A stretch of 64,000 nt of DNA from assembly GCA_963707465.1 (NCBI GenBank), contig CAVPQK010000011.1, positions 1 to 64,000 on the forward strand. The letters are read 5' to 3'. The notes under the pieces were generated by a model that was not told the origin of the DNA, did not search any database, and saw nothing but the letters and a program-made list of their open reading frames with translations. Origin of the DNA: Bog-159 sp963707465. Its GTDB lineage: Bacteria; Acidobacteriota; Terriglobia; Bryobacterales; Bryobacteraceae. The position numbers and the translations under genes were made by a program. Below are positions 35,009 through 43,715 of this stretch, piece after piece (position 1 is the first letter of the stretch; every line of letters begins with the position of its first letter).

Positions 35009-37449
35009 TCATAGCGCAGGGCGGTCAACGGATCCGTCCGCGCGGCGGCGCGCGGGCAACAGCACCGCCGCCACGGCTACCGCCAGCAAGAGAGCCGGAA
35101 CCAGGACGAACGTCAGCGGATCGGTAGCGCTAATGCCGTACAGCAGACTGGCCGCGAACCGGCTGACCGCGAGCGCCAGGGCGAGGCCAATCAGCACACC
35201 CGCACCCGCCAGCGCCAGACCCTGCCGGGCCACCAGCCGCAGGACCCCGCCGGTCCGCGCGCCCAGCGCCATGCGGATGCCGATCTCCCGCGTGCGCCGC
35301 CGCACCGAGTAGCTCATCACGCCATACAGCCCCACGGTCGCCAGCGTCATACCGACCGCCCCAAACACTCCCAACAGGAGGGCGCTGATCCGCGGAATCA
35401 GCAGCGCCTTGTCCACATGTTCGTCCATGGTCTCGGCGCCCGAGACGGCCAGGTTCGGATCGAGCGCCGCGATCTGCTGGCGCACCGGGTGGATCATGGA
35501 TTTCGGATCGCCAGTGGTCTTCACTACAATCGATATGCCGTAGAAGCTGAAGACATTTTCGGGCCGGGCCTCCAGGTACAGGAACGCCACGTCGGAAGGC
35601 TCCTCGCCCAGCGTGCGCGACTTGAAGTCCTTGGCCACGCCGATAACCTCGTACGCATTGCCCGATTCCATTATGCGGCGGCCGATCGGATCGGCGTTCG
35701 GAAAGAAGCGCTGCGCCATTCTCTCGTTCAAGATGACTGACGACCCATCGGTCTGCCTGGCGAAGTCCCGCCCGTGCAGCAACGGAAGGCCCATGGTCTC
35801 GAAGAGGTGCGAGCCGGCATAATAAACGTCGGCAGTGACTTGCTTTGCGTCCTTGACGCCATCCGCCTTGAAATCCAGGGACGTTCCGCCGATGCTGAGC
35901 GGAACGCTGTCGAGATAGCTCACTGACCGTACGCCGGGCAGCGCGGACACACGCTCCCGAAGCTGCGCGAGATACTGCCGGGTCTTCTCCGGCGAATACT
36001 GGCTCAGCTTGGGATTGGTGGCCATCAGCAAGACATGATCCGGACGCATCCCGATATCGATGGAGGAAGCCTTCTGCAGGCTGCGCAGGAACAGGCCCGT
36101 GCCCGCCAGCAGCACCAACGACAGAGACACCTGCACGACCACCAGCAGATTGCGAATGCCCAGCCTGCGGAAGCTGCCGAAGCCAGTGGTCTGTTCCTTC
36201 AGCGCGATCACCAGGTCGGGACGCGTGGCGCGCAGGGCCGGCACGAGTCCGAAGATGACGCCGGTCACCACGGCCAGTGCCAGGGTAAACCACAGCACGC
36301 GCGCATCTGGCGCGAAATCGAACTTCACCGGCACGGGAAGCGGCAATGTGAATCGTGAGATGCCCACCGTCGCGGCGGCGGCCAAAGCGAAACCGCCCAC
36401 TGCGCCGATCAGGGATAGCAGCACGCTCTCGGTCAGCAACTGCCGGACCAGGCGCCGGCGGCTGGCGCCCAGCGCCAACCTCAAGCCGATCTCGCGCTGC
36501 CTTCCCATGGCGCGCGCCAGCATCAGGTTGGCGACGTTGGCGCAAGCGATCAGCAGCACCATTCCCACCAGGACCGCCAGCACCGCCATGAAGCTGACGG
36601 CGAAGCGGTCCAGGCCCCCGGCTAATCCTCCGGAGTCGCCCAGGCGGATCGCGTCGCGCGCCTTTTCGCCTTTGCGGTACGCGTTATCCAGGCGTCTCTG
36701 GATCACATTCAATGCCGCGACCGCCTGTTGCCGGCTGACGCCTGGCTTGAGCCGCCCGTCCAGCATCAACCAATGCGCGTTGCGGCTCGCAACCAAATTG
36801 TCCTTGGCCAAATCCGGCATGATCTGGCCATACATGGCCAATGGCACCCAAAAGTCCGCCAGCACAGCCCGGTCCGTGCCGTGGAATCCGGGCGGCATGA
36901 CTCCGATCACGGTGTAGCTCTGGCCGTTCAGCAAAACCTGGCGGCCGACCACATCCGGCATCGCGGCAAAACGACGGCGCCACAATCCGTTGCTCAGCAC
37001 CACCACCGGGTTGCCGCCGGCTGCTCGATCCTCTTCGTATGTGAAACTGCGGCCGTGCACTGGCTTGATTCCGACGACGGAGAAGTAATTGCCGGCCGCC
37101 ACCTGGCCCCAGATCCTTTCCGGCTCGCCGGCGCCGCCCAGATTGGCCGGAATGAAAGGGAAGTGCGCCGTGATCCCCTCGAATACCTGGGAGGTCTGGT
37201 CGCGGTAGTCGATATAGTCCGGATAGGAGAACGAGTTGCCGCGGTTCAAACTCACCAGGCGGGAGGGTTCCCGCACGGGCAGTGCGCCGAGCAGCAGCCC
37301 GTTGACGATGCCGAACACCGTCGAGTCGCGGCGATCGCCAGCGCCACCGATACCGCCACGGCGATCGTGAAACCAGGATTCTTCAGAAGCGTGCGCACCG
37401 TGAAGGTCAGGTCCTGCTTCACGGTGCCAGGAAAGTTGGATGGCGGCAT
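35009..37449 (-). pseudogene. ADOP-type ABC transporter permease with a -1 frameshift near its N-terminus
   Basis: The gene starts at an ATG at 37449 and reads MPPSNFPGTVKQDLTFTVRT, then NPGFTIAVAVSVALAI, the normal N-terminus of an ADOP permease. Near 37326 one base appears to be missing: GCGACTCGACG stands where an Asn-Ser-Thr coding GCGAACTCGACG would be expected. The frame changes to one that continues DSTVFGIVNGLLLGALPVRE and stays open to 35009. Restoring one base gives 813 residues with two MacB/FtsX modules: LLIACANVANLMLARAMGRQ, and a C-terminal VGMTLATVGLYGVMSYSVRR. A 5' extension of the second frame to 37492 gives a nonsense N-terminus. As written, it would yield a short peptide or a protein lacking TM1. 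Confidence 0.82.
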
Positions 37450-37588
37450 ATAGATCTCCTGGTAATACGGATGGCAACTCCGTGAAGTTCATTGTTCCCG
37501 GATGCCTGCCCTTCCATACTGACGATCGGAACGCGCGATGATGAACAAGCCCTTCGGATTTTGCGTGAAATCTTGGGAATATTCGTGC

Positions 37589-38133
37589 TCACCCGTGAAG
37601 AACGGGACTTGTAGGCAGCCCCACGTATTGCCAGACGCTGTACCCGGGCTTGTTCACGTACATTGATGGAATCGCGCGCCGTATGGCGATATCTTTCAAG
37701 ATACTCGGGAGCTTGGACTTTACATCCCCCAGCTTCTTTGTGGGTAGCTCTCGGTACTGCTGATACTTAGCCAGCGCCCTTTCGAGGTCTGCCAGGGGAC
37801 CCAGTAGGATTTGGGGCCGAAATCCCTCGTCATCGTCAAGCGTTGAAAATAGTCCTTGAAGATCTGTTCCGTTGTCAACGTGACTCCGCTCATATCGACG
37901 TTCACAGTTCCCCGGACTCGTTGGCGATCCTCAACCTTGACGTCGGGCACCTTGAACCGGGCGCCTCCGATCGGTTCGTTGTACTTGTTGATTACATTGG
38001 AGCCGTATTTGCCGGTCGCCCGATCCCATTGATCCTCCGAGAGACGTTCGCTTCCGTCAAAATGCTCTCCGAAAGGCCATGCGAAATAGTAATTAAACAA
38101 ATAGATGTGGATCCATTTGCCCATTCCGTACAA
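37589..38133 (-). pseudogene. Unrecognised gene, apparently frameshifted
   Basis: The upstream part (38133 to about 37850) reads KWIHIYLFNYYFAWPFGEHF, YNEPIGGARFKVPDVKVEDR and VTLTTEQIFKDYF. Near 37850 the frame that carries on sensibly changes to FSTLDDDEGFRPQILLGPLA and ADLERALAKYQQYRELPTKK, then PGYSVWQYVGLPTSPVL and a stop at 37589. Joining the two needs one restored base and gives about 181 residues. GGAGGAGG at 38147-38154 precedes ATGs that read out of frame, so the start is also unclear (TTG 38133 or ATG 38124). I do not recognise the family. The GC content is lower than in the neighbouring genes, which may mean transfer. Nothing else is seen between 37493 and 38231. Confidence 0.4.
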
Positions 38134-38231
38134 AACATGCCATCGGCCTCCTCCTATTAGCCAATCATATCTCCGGAAACTGGTTTATGGACCGGCGCCG
38201 GAGCCGAAGGCTCTTGAGGAACGCACCGTAT

Positions 38232-40166
38232 TTATCGAGCAGCCCTGGCGCTTCGGCTGCGGACACTGCTTCGAAGCGACGCATCATCACAACGGGTAAC
38301 GCAAATCAACACTTCGTAATTGAAGCAGGAGGGTACGCCGATGCCCAGATAATTCCATCCCGGATTTGCTCCGCTTGGCACGGTCACGTTCATCTGGTAT
38401 CCGGCCCCGACCGCGAGTGGAGTTCCCGGCTCAATGCCGGCATAGTCAATCGTGGCGGCCACGCCCGAGAAGCCCACCGAGATGTAGGGGAGATAAGTGG
38501 CGTTGCCCGAGGATTCCAGCGGGCCGAGGCCCGTCAAATAAATCTCCAATTCCTCACCCGTCACGGCCGGGTTCGCAGCGCTAACGATGGTACCGTCGGC
38601 ATGGAGAATGGCCGGCTCGGAAGTGACGCTGTTGAATATGCCGGGTTGGCTCAGCCCCACGTAGTTAGTTACTGTGTTCGAAGTTCCCAAACTGTTAACC
38701 ACCTGAATCGAGGCGATGGCCGTGTCGATGCCCAGCGGAACCACCGCGTTGATCTGGCTGGGGCTGACATAACGGACGGCTGCCGGACTTCCATTCACCA
38801 GCACCTGGACGCCACCCAAGCCGGTTGGGAGACTGGGGTCTGACGCAGTTGTGGTTGACAAGTTGGCGCCGAAAATCGAGATGAATTCTCCGGGCGCAAG
38901 CTGCGCGGTGAAGGGAACGAAAGAGCCTGCATTCAAGATGCCAGTCGGATAGATGTAGGGCGTGGACGCGGGAACCGACGTGTAATTGGGTCCCTCCATC
39001 AGGACCTCGATTCCTAGAAATCCGGAGCTCGCATTCGCAAAGCCGATCGCGAATGTGCCAGCTGGACCGAAGAAGTATCGGTTGTCGTAATCGGCGTAGG
39101 TGCCGCCCGACATGCTTAGCCGATCGGAGTAAGTAGAATCCACCACGAAGGTGCCGGATGGCGGTCCCACCGCGTTATCCCGCTGCTGCGCCAGAAACTC
39201 CCCGCCGTTCGCATCCATGAGGACGTCATATCCGCCGTAGGTACTGTTGAGCCACGCACAGCCACAAATGCTGAACTGGGAATCGTCCAGAAAAACACCG
39301 CCTGTGTAGTACGGAATTTGCGCAGCGAAGGAAGCACTAGAGTCCTGGCGCACGCCGACGATGAAGTCGGCATCCTGGGTATCGCCGCCGAAAAAGAAAT
39401 TACCATCCGGCGAGAAATAAAAATATTTGGCACCGGACATCAGGGTACTATCGAGATTGCCGGCCGTCAGTTCATTGCCGAATGTCACTGCCGCCACGCC
39501 GTCGCTGACAGAATAGGGAGCCCCGAGGAATGCCGGCTGCGTCATCGCAGTGATGTTCAACCCGCGGGCGCCGGTGAGGGCCGTGGTGGTAAGGGTGCTG
39601 CCGGCGCCCGTCATGGTAAATGAGTAGGCGCGCGTGTCTGTCAAGTTAAGGGTCAGCGCGGGAATGCCTACACCGATAACCGAGAAGGTTCCCTGCAATG
39701 AAGGCGTCGATGTGGGCGCCGGCGCGGCCACAAACAGGTCGTTATAACCGGTGTTGTTATCGGTCGCGGTCCCTACCACCACTTTGGTTGGCGATACCAG
39801 CAATCTAACCTCGTCGCCCGCGAATTGGGAGTGGACGAATTGGAGCGGTGTGGACATAAAACCGTACCCACTGGCGGCGATGGTGTAGGCGCCCGTGCCG
39901 GTAATTGAGGTGATCGTGTTTTCGGCGGCATCGGCGGCCGTTGCGGTGAGATTGTAGGTTCCATCACCACCGAAAACGATGTTGCCATAAACCACTATGG
40001 CGTCCTGAAGATCGCTGACTGGATTATGTCCGTCGAGCCACATGACCTGGCGGAAGTAGTATGTGCCATCTAGCAATCCATTTCCGCTCGTATCCCAGCT
40101 TTGTGCGGGGGCGGGAGCGGTAGCCGCCATGAACAAAAGCAAAGAGCCCCAGGCGAGTCGTTTCAT
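38232..40166 (-). CDS. Secreted protein with Solibacter-type C-terminal domain (TIGR03437-like)
   Basis: A 644-residue exported protein with signal peptide MKRLAWGSLLLFMAATAPAP. The first 400 residues are beta-rich and Gly/Ser/Thr-rich, with features such as GNIVFGGDGTYNLTATAADA, and repeated Tyr-Phe-Phe-Gly segments (RYFFGPAGTFAIGF, NFFFGGDTQD). No family was recognised. The C-terminal 200 residues match the Solibacter-family domain: LAPGEFISIFGANLS, LPTGLGGVQVLVNGSPA, VRYVSPSQINAVVPLGID, SQPGIFN and YLTGLGPLESSGNATYLP. That domain occurs at the ends of many unrelated acidobacterial secreted proteins and may serve surface display or sorting. The function is unknown. Confidence 0.8.
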   Translation of the reverse strand: MKRLAWGSLLLFMAATAPAPAQSWDTSGNGLLDGTYYFRQVMWLDGHNPVSDLQDAIVVYGNIVFGGDGTYNLTATAADAAENTITSITGTGAYTIAASGYGFMSTPLQFVHSQFAGDEVRLLVSPTKVVVGTATDNNTGYNDLFVAAPAPTSTPSLQGTFSVIGVGIPALTLNLTDTRAYSFTMTGAGSTLTTTALTGARGLNITAMTQPAFLGAPYSVSDGVAAVTFGNELTAGNLDSTLMSGAKYFYFSPDGNFFFGGDTQDADFIVGVRQDSSASFAAQIPYYTGGVFLDDSQFSICGCAWLNSTYGGYDVLMDANGGEFLAQQRDNAVGPPSGTFVVDSTYSDRLSMSGGTYADYDNRYFFGPAGTFAIGFANASSGFLGIEVLMEGPNYTSVPASTPYIYPTGILNAGSFVPFTAQLAPGEFISIFGANLSTTTASDPSLPTGLGGVQVLVNGSPAAVRYVSPSQINAVVPLGIDTAIASIQVVNSLGTSNTVTNYVGLSQPGIFNSVTSEPAILHADGTIVSAANPAVTGEELEIYLTGLGPLESSGNATYLPYISVGFSGVAATIDYAGIEPGTPLAVGAGYQMNVTVPSGANPGWNYLGIGVPSCFNYEVLICVTRCDDASLRSSVRSRSARAAR

Positions 40167-40349
40167 ATTTTGATATTTGGGTGTGCCGGACGCATCTATC
40201 AGGATAACCTGTTTGCTGCGCGGTCGGGACGCGCCAAGGATTCAAAAACAATGGACACCAATGGGTAGTGGGTCTATTTTGTAAATAGACCCACTGCCCG
40301 CTCCCCGGATCGTCGGGGTTTGGAAGCGCGCCGGTCTCCAAGCAATCGG

Positions 40350-41438
40350 CTAGTGATAGACCTCCTCAATGCAAAGCGCCGGCGTTATCCGGCTTGACTG
40401 GCCGGTTATCAGCGTGCCGGTTGTCCACTCGGTTCCATTGGCCGAGGTCGTCACAATCAGGTCGTTGCTTCCGTTGTTAGCGACGTAAACCATCATCAGG
40501 TTAAACGTCGTGAACGGTGAATTGGAGGTAGTAGGGTTCGGTATCACGGAGAGCGCGGGGGGTACCGGGCTGGTTTGTCCGGTGACCAGGGTGCCCGTAG
40601 TCCAGCTGGCAGCATTGGTGGAAGTCGTCACCACCAGATCGTGGCTACCGTTGTTCGCAATGTAGGCTAGAACGAGTTCGCCGTTGAACACGGTGAGAGC
40701 GGGGGACATCGAGGTGGTTTGTCCAGTGACCTTAGTGCTCCCCGTCCAGCTAACGCCATCAGTGGAGGTTGTCACCAGGAGATCGTCGGTACCGTCGTTC
40801 GCGACATAAGCCAAGACGAGTTCGGTGCCAAACGTCGTGAGTGCGGGGGCCACCGAACTGGATTGCGTGCCGACCTTAGTGCCGGCCTTCCAGTTGACGC
40901 CATCAGTGGAGGTCGTCACCAGCAGATCGTGAGTACCGTTATTAGCCACGTAAGCTAGAACGAGTTCGTCGCCGAACATGGTGAGCGCGGGGGACATCGC
41001 GCTCGATTGGCCGGTAACTGGGGTGCTCGCGTTCCAGTAACCACCAGTGCCGGTCGCCATCAGCAGATCGTGGCTGCCGTTGTTAGCAACGTAAGCCAGA
41101 AAGATTTCGCCGTTGAAAGTGGTGAGCGCGGGGGGCAGGGCGCTGAATTGTCCGGTGATCGGAGCGCCCATCGTCCACACGCCGACCGGCTCCCCCGACG
41201 TCCATATCAGATCGTCGCTACCGTTGGCCGCAACGTAGACGACAAATGCCTCTGCACTATAGTAACCTTGTCCAAACATCGCCGGCGGGCAACAAGCGGC
41301 GGCCACCAGCAGGGCCACGATCAATCCCGTCCCATGGTTTCGCGAGCATGGACGTGGTCTCCCCAGGCGCGACAGAGTGTGGAATACAGCCAGGATGTTA
41401 CTCATTTTCCTTATTGCTTCTCTTAATTCGGTTGTCAT
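40350..41438 (-). CDS. Secreted six-repeat beta-propeller protein
   Basis: The start chosen at 41438 (362 residues) follows AAAGGAAGA. The longer frame to 41600 has no signal there. A hydrophobic segment (LIVALLVAAACCPPAMFGQG, about residues 42-62) is the signal peptide, preceded by an unusually long N-region. The rest is six tandem units of about 48 residues built on LAYVANNGSHDLLVTTSTDG, then W..GT.VTGQSS and PALTTFN.EL. They resemble the blades of PLL-like or sialidase-like propellers. Repeats are similar at the DNA level too (units of about 144 bp), which implies recent internal duplication. Ligand binding is likely; no catalytic residues are evident. Confidence 0.75.
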   Translation of the reverse strand: MTTELREAIRKMSNILAVFHTLSRLGRPRPCSRNHGTGLIVALLVAAACCPPAMFGQGYYSAEAFVVYVAANGSDDLIWTSGEPVGVWTMGAPITGQFSALPPALTTFNGEIFLAYVANNGSHDLLMATGTGGYWNASTPVTGQSSAMSPALTMFGDELVLAYVANNGTHDLLVTTSTDGVNWKAGTKVGTQSSSVAPALTTFGTELVLAYVANDGTDDLLVTTSTDGVSWTGSTKVTGQTTSMSPALTVFNGELVLAYIANNGSHDLVVTTSTNAASWTTGTLVTGQTSPVPPALSVIPNPTTSNSPFTTFNLMMVYVANNGSNDLIVTTSANGTEWTTGTLITGQSSRITPALCIEEVYH

Positions 41439-41921
41439 TTTTTTCTTCCTTTCTCGTGGACTGGCATTCTTCGGTAGGTTGCTTGGAGGCCGTATGCCTG
41501 GCAGGCTGGGCGAGCAAAGGCCATTTTGTGCACGGCCAGAAACGGCCCTCTGAATCCAACCACATTGAGGAATGCGGAAACCGCGAGCGAAACGCCTCAT
41601 CGGCCACCAACATATATTTCTCCCGCGTGGCCTTACCGCTGTTCCTTGGATAAGCCTCTGCTACGCGCCGCTGTGGGCAGCGACGGCGCATGGCGAACCC
41701 ATCACGCCGGCCAGCGGTATCGCCGTGGCGGCCGCGAAAGTGCCGGCGCCGTTGCCGTGGAGCGGAAGTTCAACCCCTTTCCGTAATTCACGACGGCGAC
41801 GGAGCGGCACGAGGCGGGCCAAGCAGGCCTTGAGGATCGGTCTTGGGCGCAGAGATTTGTGCCCAACCTTTGCCCAAGTGGCGTGTTCAAGGTGGGAAGG
41901 GGTTGTAAGTGTTTGAAACAG
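41439..41921. other. Intergenic region without recognised genes
   Basis: These 483 bp lie between the propeller gene and tRNA-Val, both on the minus strand. Several open frames occur but none shows recognisable protein sequence or a good ribosome binding site. The promoter of the propeller gene should lie at the low-coordinate end; no clear -35/-10 pair was found. Confidence 0.5.
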
Positions 41922-41998
41922 TGGTGGGCCCGTGGCGACTCGAACGCCAGACCTCTACCGTGTCAAGGTAGCGCTCTAACCAACTGAGCTACGGGCCC
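41922..41998 (-). tRNA. tRNA-Val (anticodon GAC)
   Basis: On the minus strand, the 77-nt gene begins GGGCCCG and ends CGGGCCCACCA, so the acceptor stem is a perfect 7 bp and the 3' CCA is encoded. The D-arm is GCTCAGTTGGTTAGAGC. The anticodon stem CTACC/GGTAG encloses loop TTGACAC, giving anticodon GAC (valine). The T-arm contains GTTCGAGTC. Confidence 0.95.
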
Positions 41999-42037
41999 GT
42001 CAGGGGAAGTACTTGATTTTAGCATGGCACGCCGAGC

Positions 42038-42994
42038 CTAATCCGGATCCGTCACCGCCATGATGGTTAGCGGCGAATTCCCTTCCAGCCGGTTGTTGAC
42101 GAACAGGAACGCCATGCTGCGTTGCTCCCTGGCGCGTTCGACCAGGATGCGCAGCGAGTCGCGCGCCCCCGGATTGGGATCGCGGATTTCGCTATAAGGC
42201 GAGAACTTCGCGACCGCGTCTTCATAAGGGCGTCCCTGCCGCAGCAGCGCGCGGCACACCAGGAAACCGGCCGTGGCCGATCCCGGAATATCGATTTGCC
42301 GACGCAATTCCGGCATGCGCGTCCAGGCGCTGTATACGTGCGCCACTCCGCGCGCGCGCAGGCAATCGAAATAGCCCGGCTGCAAGAACTCGGGGTTGCG
42401 GACCTCCACCGCGTAACGGAATTGCGGCGGCAGCGCCGCTAGGAACGGGTCCAGGCGCTCAAAGAAGGCTTCCGGAGCGGCCAGCGCCCGCTTGGGAAAC
42501 GCGCCGAATTCGAAGATCAGCAGCGCGGTCTTGTCCCGGTGCGGCCAAAGCGGCCGCAAGAACATTTCCTTCAGCATCTCCGCGTTCAAGAACGCCTCGT
42601 TCTCCTGGCCGGCTTGCGGCCCGTAGCGCGCATGCGCCGGAAACATTTTGCAGGTGATCTGTTCGGGCACCTTGAAGGCGAACTGGAAGCCCTCGGGCGT
42701 CTGCGCGAACAGCTTCGCCCAAAACTCCGGCGTAGGGAACTGGTAGAAAGCGAAATCGCCGCACACCGTGGGAAAAGTCCGGGCGTATTCCCGCAGGCAC
42801 GTAGACGCGAACAGCTGCCGCGAAAAGCGGCCGCGCGACAGATAGTTGGCGCGCGTGTACACCTGCCCGATCCAGCCTTCGTACTTCCAGGAGCTCCCGC
42901 CGATGTAGATGCCCTCGGTGGCCAGGCGCTGCAGCCTCTCGGCCAGCGCATCGCGGTCGAACGAAGAAGGTTCGTCAAAAAGGGTATCCGCCAT
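42038..42994 (-). CDS. DUF72 (YecE-like) family protein
   Basis: A 318-residue cytoplasmic protein with the TIM-barrel-like DUF72 signature. It begins IYIGGSSWKYEGWIGQVYTR, followed by FPTVCGDFAFYQFPTPEFWA (the Tyr-x-Phe/Phe-Tyr motif), FQFAFKVPEQIT, ALLIFEFGAFP, FRYAVEVRNPEFL and, near the end, AFLFVNNRLEGNSPLT in the position of the conserved NNH-type motif. The biochemical function of the family is not established. It is divergent from the zinc-ribbon gene and lies 40 bp from tRNA-Val. Confidence 0.88.
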   Translation of the reverse strand: MADTLFDEPSSFDRDALAERLQRLATEGIYIGGSSWKYEGWIGQVYTRANYLSRGRFSRQLFASTCLREYARTFPTVCGDFAFYQFPTPEFWAKLFAQTPEGFQFAFKVPEQITCKMFPAHARYGPQAGQENEAFLNAEMLKEMFLRPLWPHRDKTALLIFEFGAFPKRALAAPEAFFERLDPFLAALPPQFRYAVEVRNPEFLQPGYFDCLRARGVAHVYSAWTRMPELRRQIDIPGSATAGFLVCRALLRQGRPYEDAVAKFSPYSEIRDPNPGARDSLRILVERAREQRSMAFLFVNNRLEGNSPLTIMAVTDPD

Positions 42995-43053
42995 CGGCCA
43001 CGGTCAGAATGGGCGCCGGCCCGGTTTCATACGGATATAATAGCGTTAAGCCT

Positions 43054-43191
43054 GTGCCGGAATCCGAGCCGAAGTCCACCGATGACCCTATGCTCTATTG
43101 TCCGGTGTGCTCCGCGCGGCTGGTCCAGCACAAATGCAAGCTGGTTTGTCCGAAGTGCGGATACTATCTGAGTTGCGCGGATTACTACTGA
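43054..43191 (+). CDS. Small zinc-ribbon protein
   Basis: The 45-residue reading starts at GTG 43054. The core LYCPVCSARLVQHKCKLVCP and CGYYLSCADYY has CxxC...C...CxxC, plus a further Cys, enough for one zinc ribbon. Alternatives are ATG 43090 (33 residues, core only) and ATG 43009 (60 residues). I disfavour the last because TATAAT at 43036-43041, a likely -10 element, lies inside it. The function is unknown; small zinc ribbons often bind nucleic acid or protein partners. Confidence 0.6.
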   Translation: MPESEPKSTDDPMLYCPVCSARLVQHKCKLVCPKCGYYLSCADYY

Positions 43192-43229
43192 AGAAATGGT
43201 TCCAAGTTTTTCGGGGTTGGAGTTGAGCG

Positions 43230-43715
43230 ATGAGTGAGATTTCGGATTTACTGGAGCGTTTCCGGCGCGGGCCCGAGTTGCTGGCCATGGTTCTGACCGG
43301 CGTGTTCGGCGAAGAGGAGGACTTCGTGGCTGCGCCGGGCAAGTGGAGCATCCGGCAGATTATCGCGCACGTCGCGGATTCCGAGTTGGTCTGCGCGCAC
43401 CGCATGCGCCAGATCGTCGCCGAGGAGCAGCCCACGTTGATTGCCTTCGACCAGGAAGCCTGGACCCGGAATCTGGACTACGCGCGGCGCAAGCCCAAAC
43501 ATTCGCTCGAAAGCTTCCGCCGCGTGCGCGCCGAGAACTACGAGTTGCTGAAGGAATTGCCCGAGGCGGCATACGCGCGCACGGGCAATCACAGCGAGCG
43601 CGGCCCTATCACGCTGCGGTTCCAACTGGAACTGCTGGCGGAGCACGCTGAGAGCCACGCGCGCCAGATGCAGGCCATTCGCGACGAATATAAGAAGGCG
43701 AAGGGCAAGAAATGA
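43230..43715 (+). CDS. DinB-like (DinB_2) four-helix protein
   Basis: A 161-residue cytoplasmic protein. The metal-ligand histidines of the fold are visible: one in WSIRQIIAHVADSELVCAHR, and two near the end in LELLAEHAESHARQ (HxxxH). DinB/YfiT family members are metal-binding proteins, and some are thiol transferases; no activity can be assigned here. Its stop overlaps the start of the peptidase gene by 4 bp (ATGA), so the two are translationally coupled, though no functional link is obvious. Confidence 0.85.
   Translation: MSEISDLLERFRRGPELLAMVLTGVFGEEEDFVAAPGKWSIRQIIAHVADSELVCAHRMRQIVAEEQPTLIAFDQEAWTRNLDYARRKPKHSLESFRRVRAENYELLKELPEAAYARTGNHSERGPITLRFQLELLAEHAESHARQMQAIRDEYKKAKGKK

Noticed and set aside
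40350..41250. Regular repeats that could suggest a CRISPR array
   Set aside because: Units are about 144 bp, coding and in frame, with no short repeat-spacer structure; they are propeller blades.
41572..41916. 114-codon frame between the propeller gene and tRNA-Val
   Set aside because: Arg-rich sequence without conserved features; it runs up to the tRNA 3' flank.
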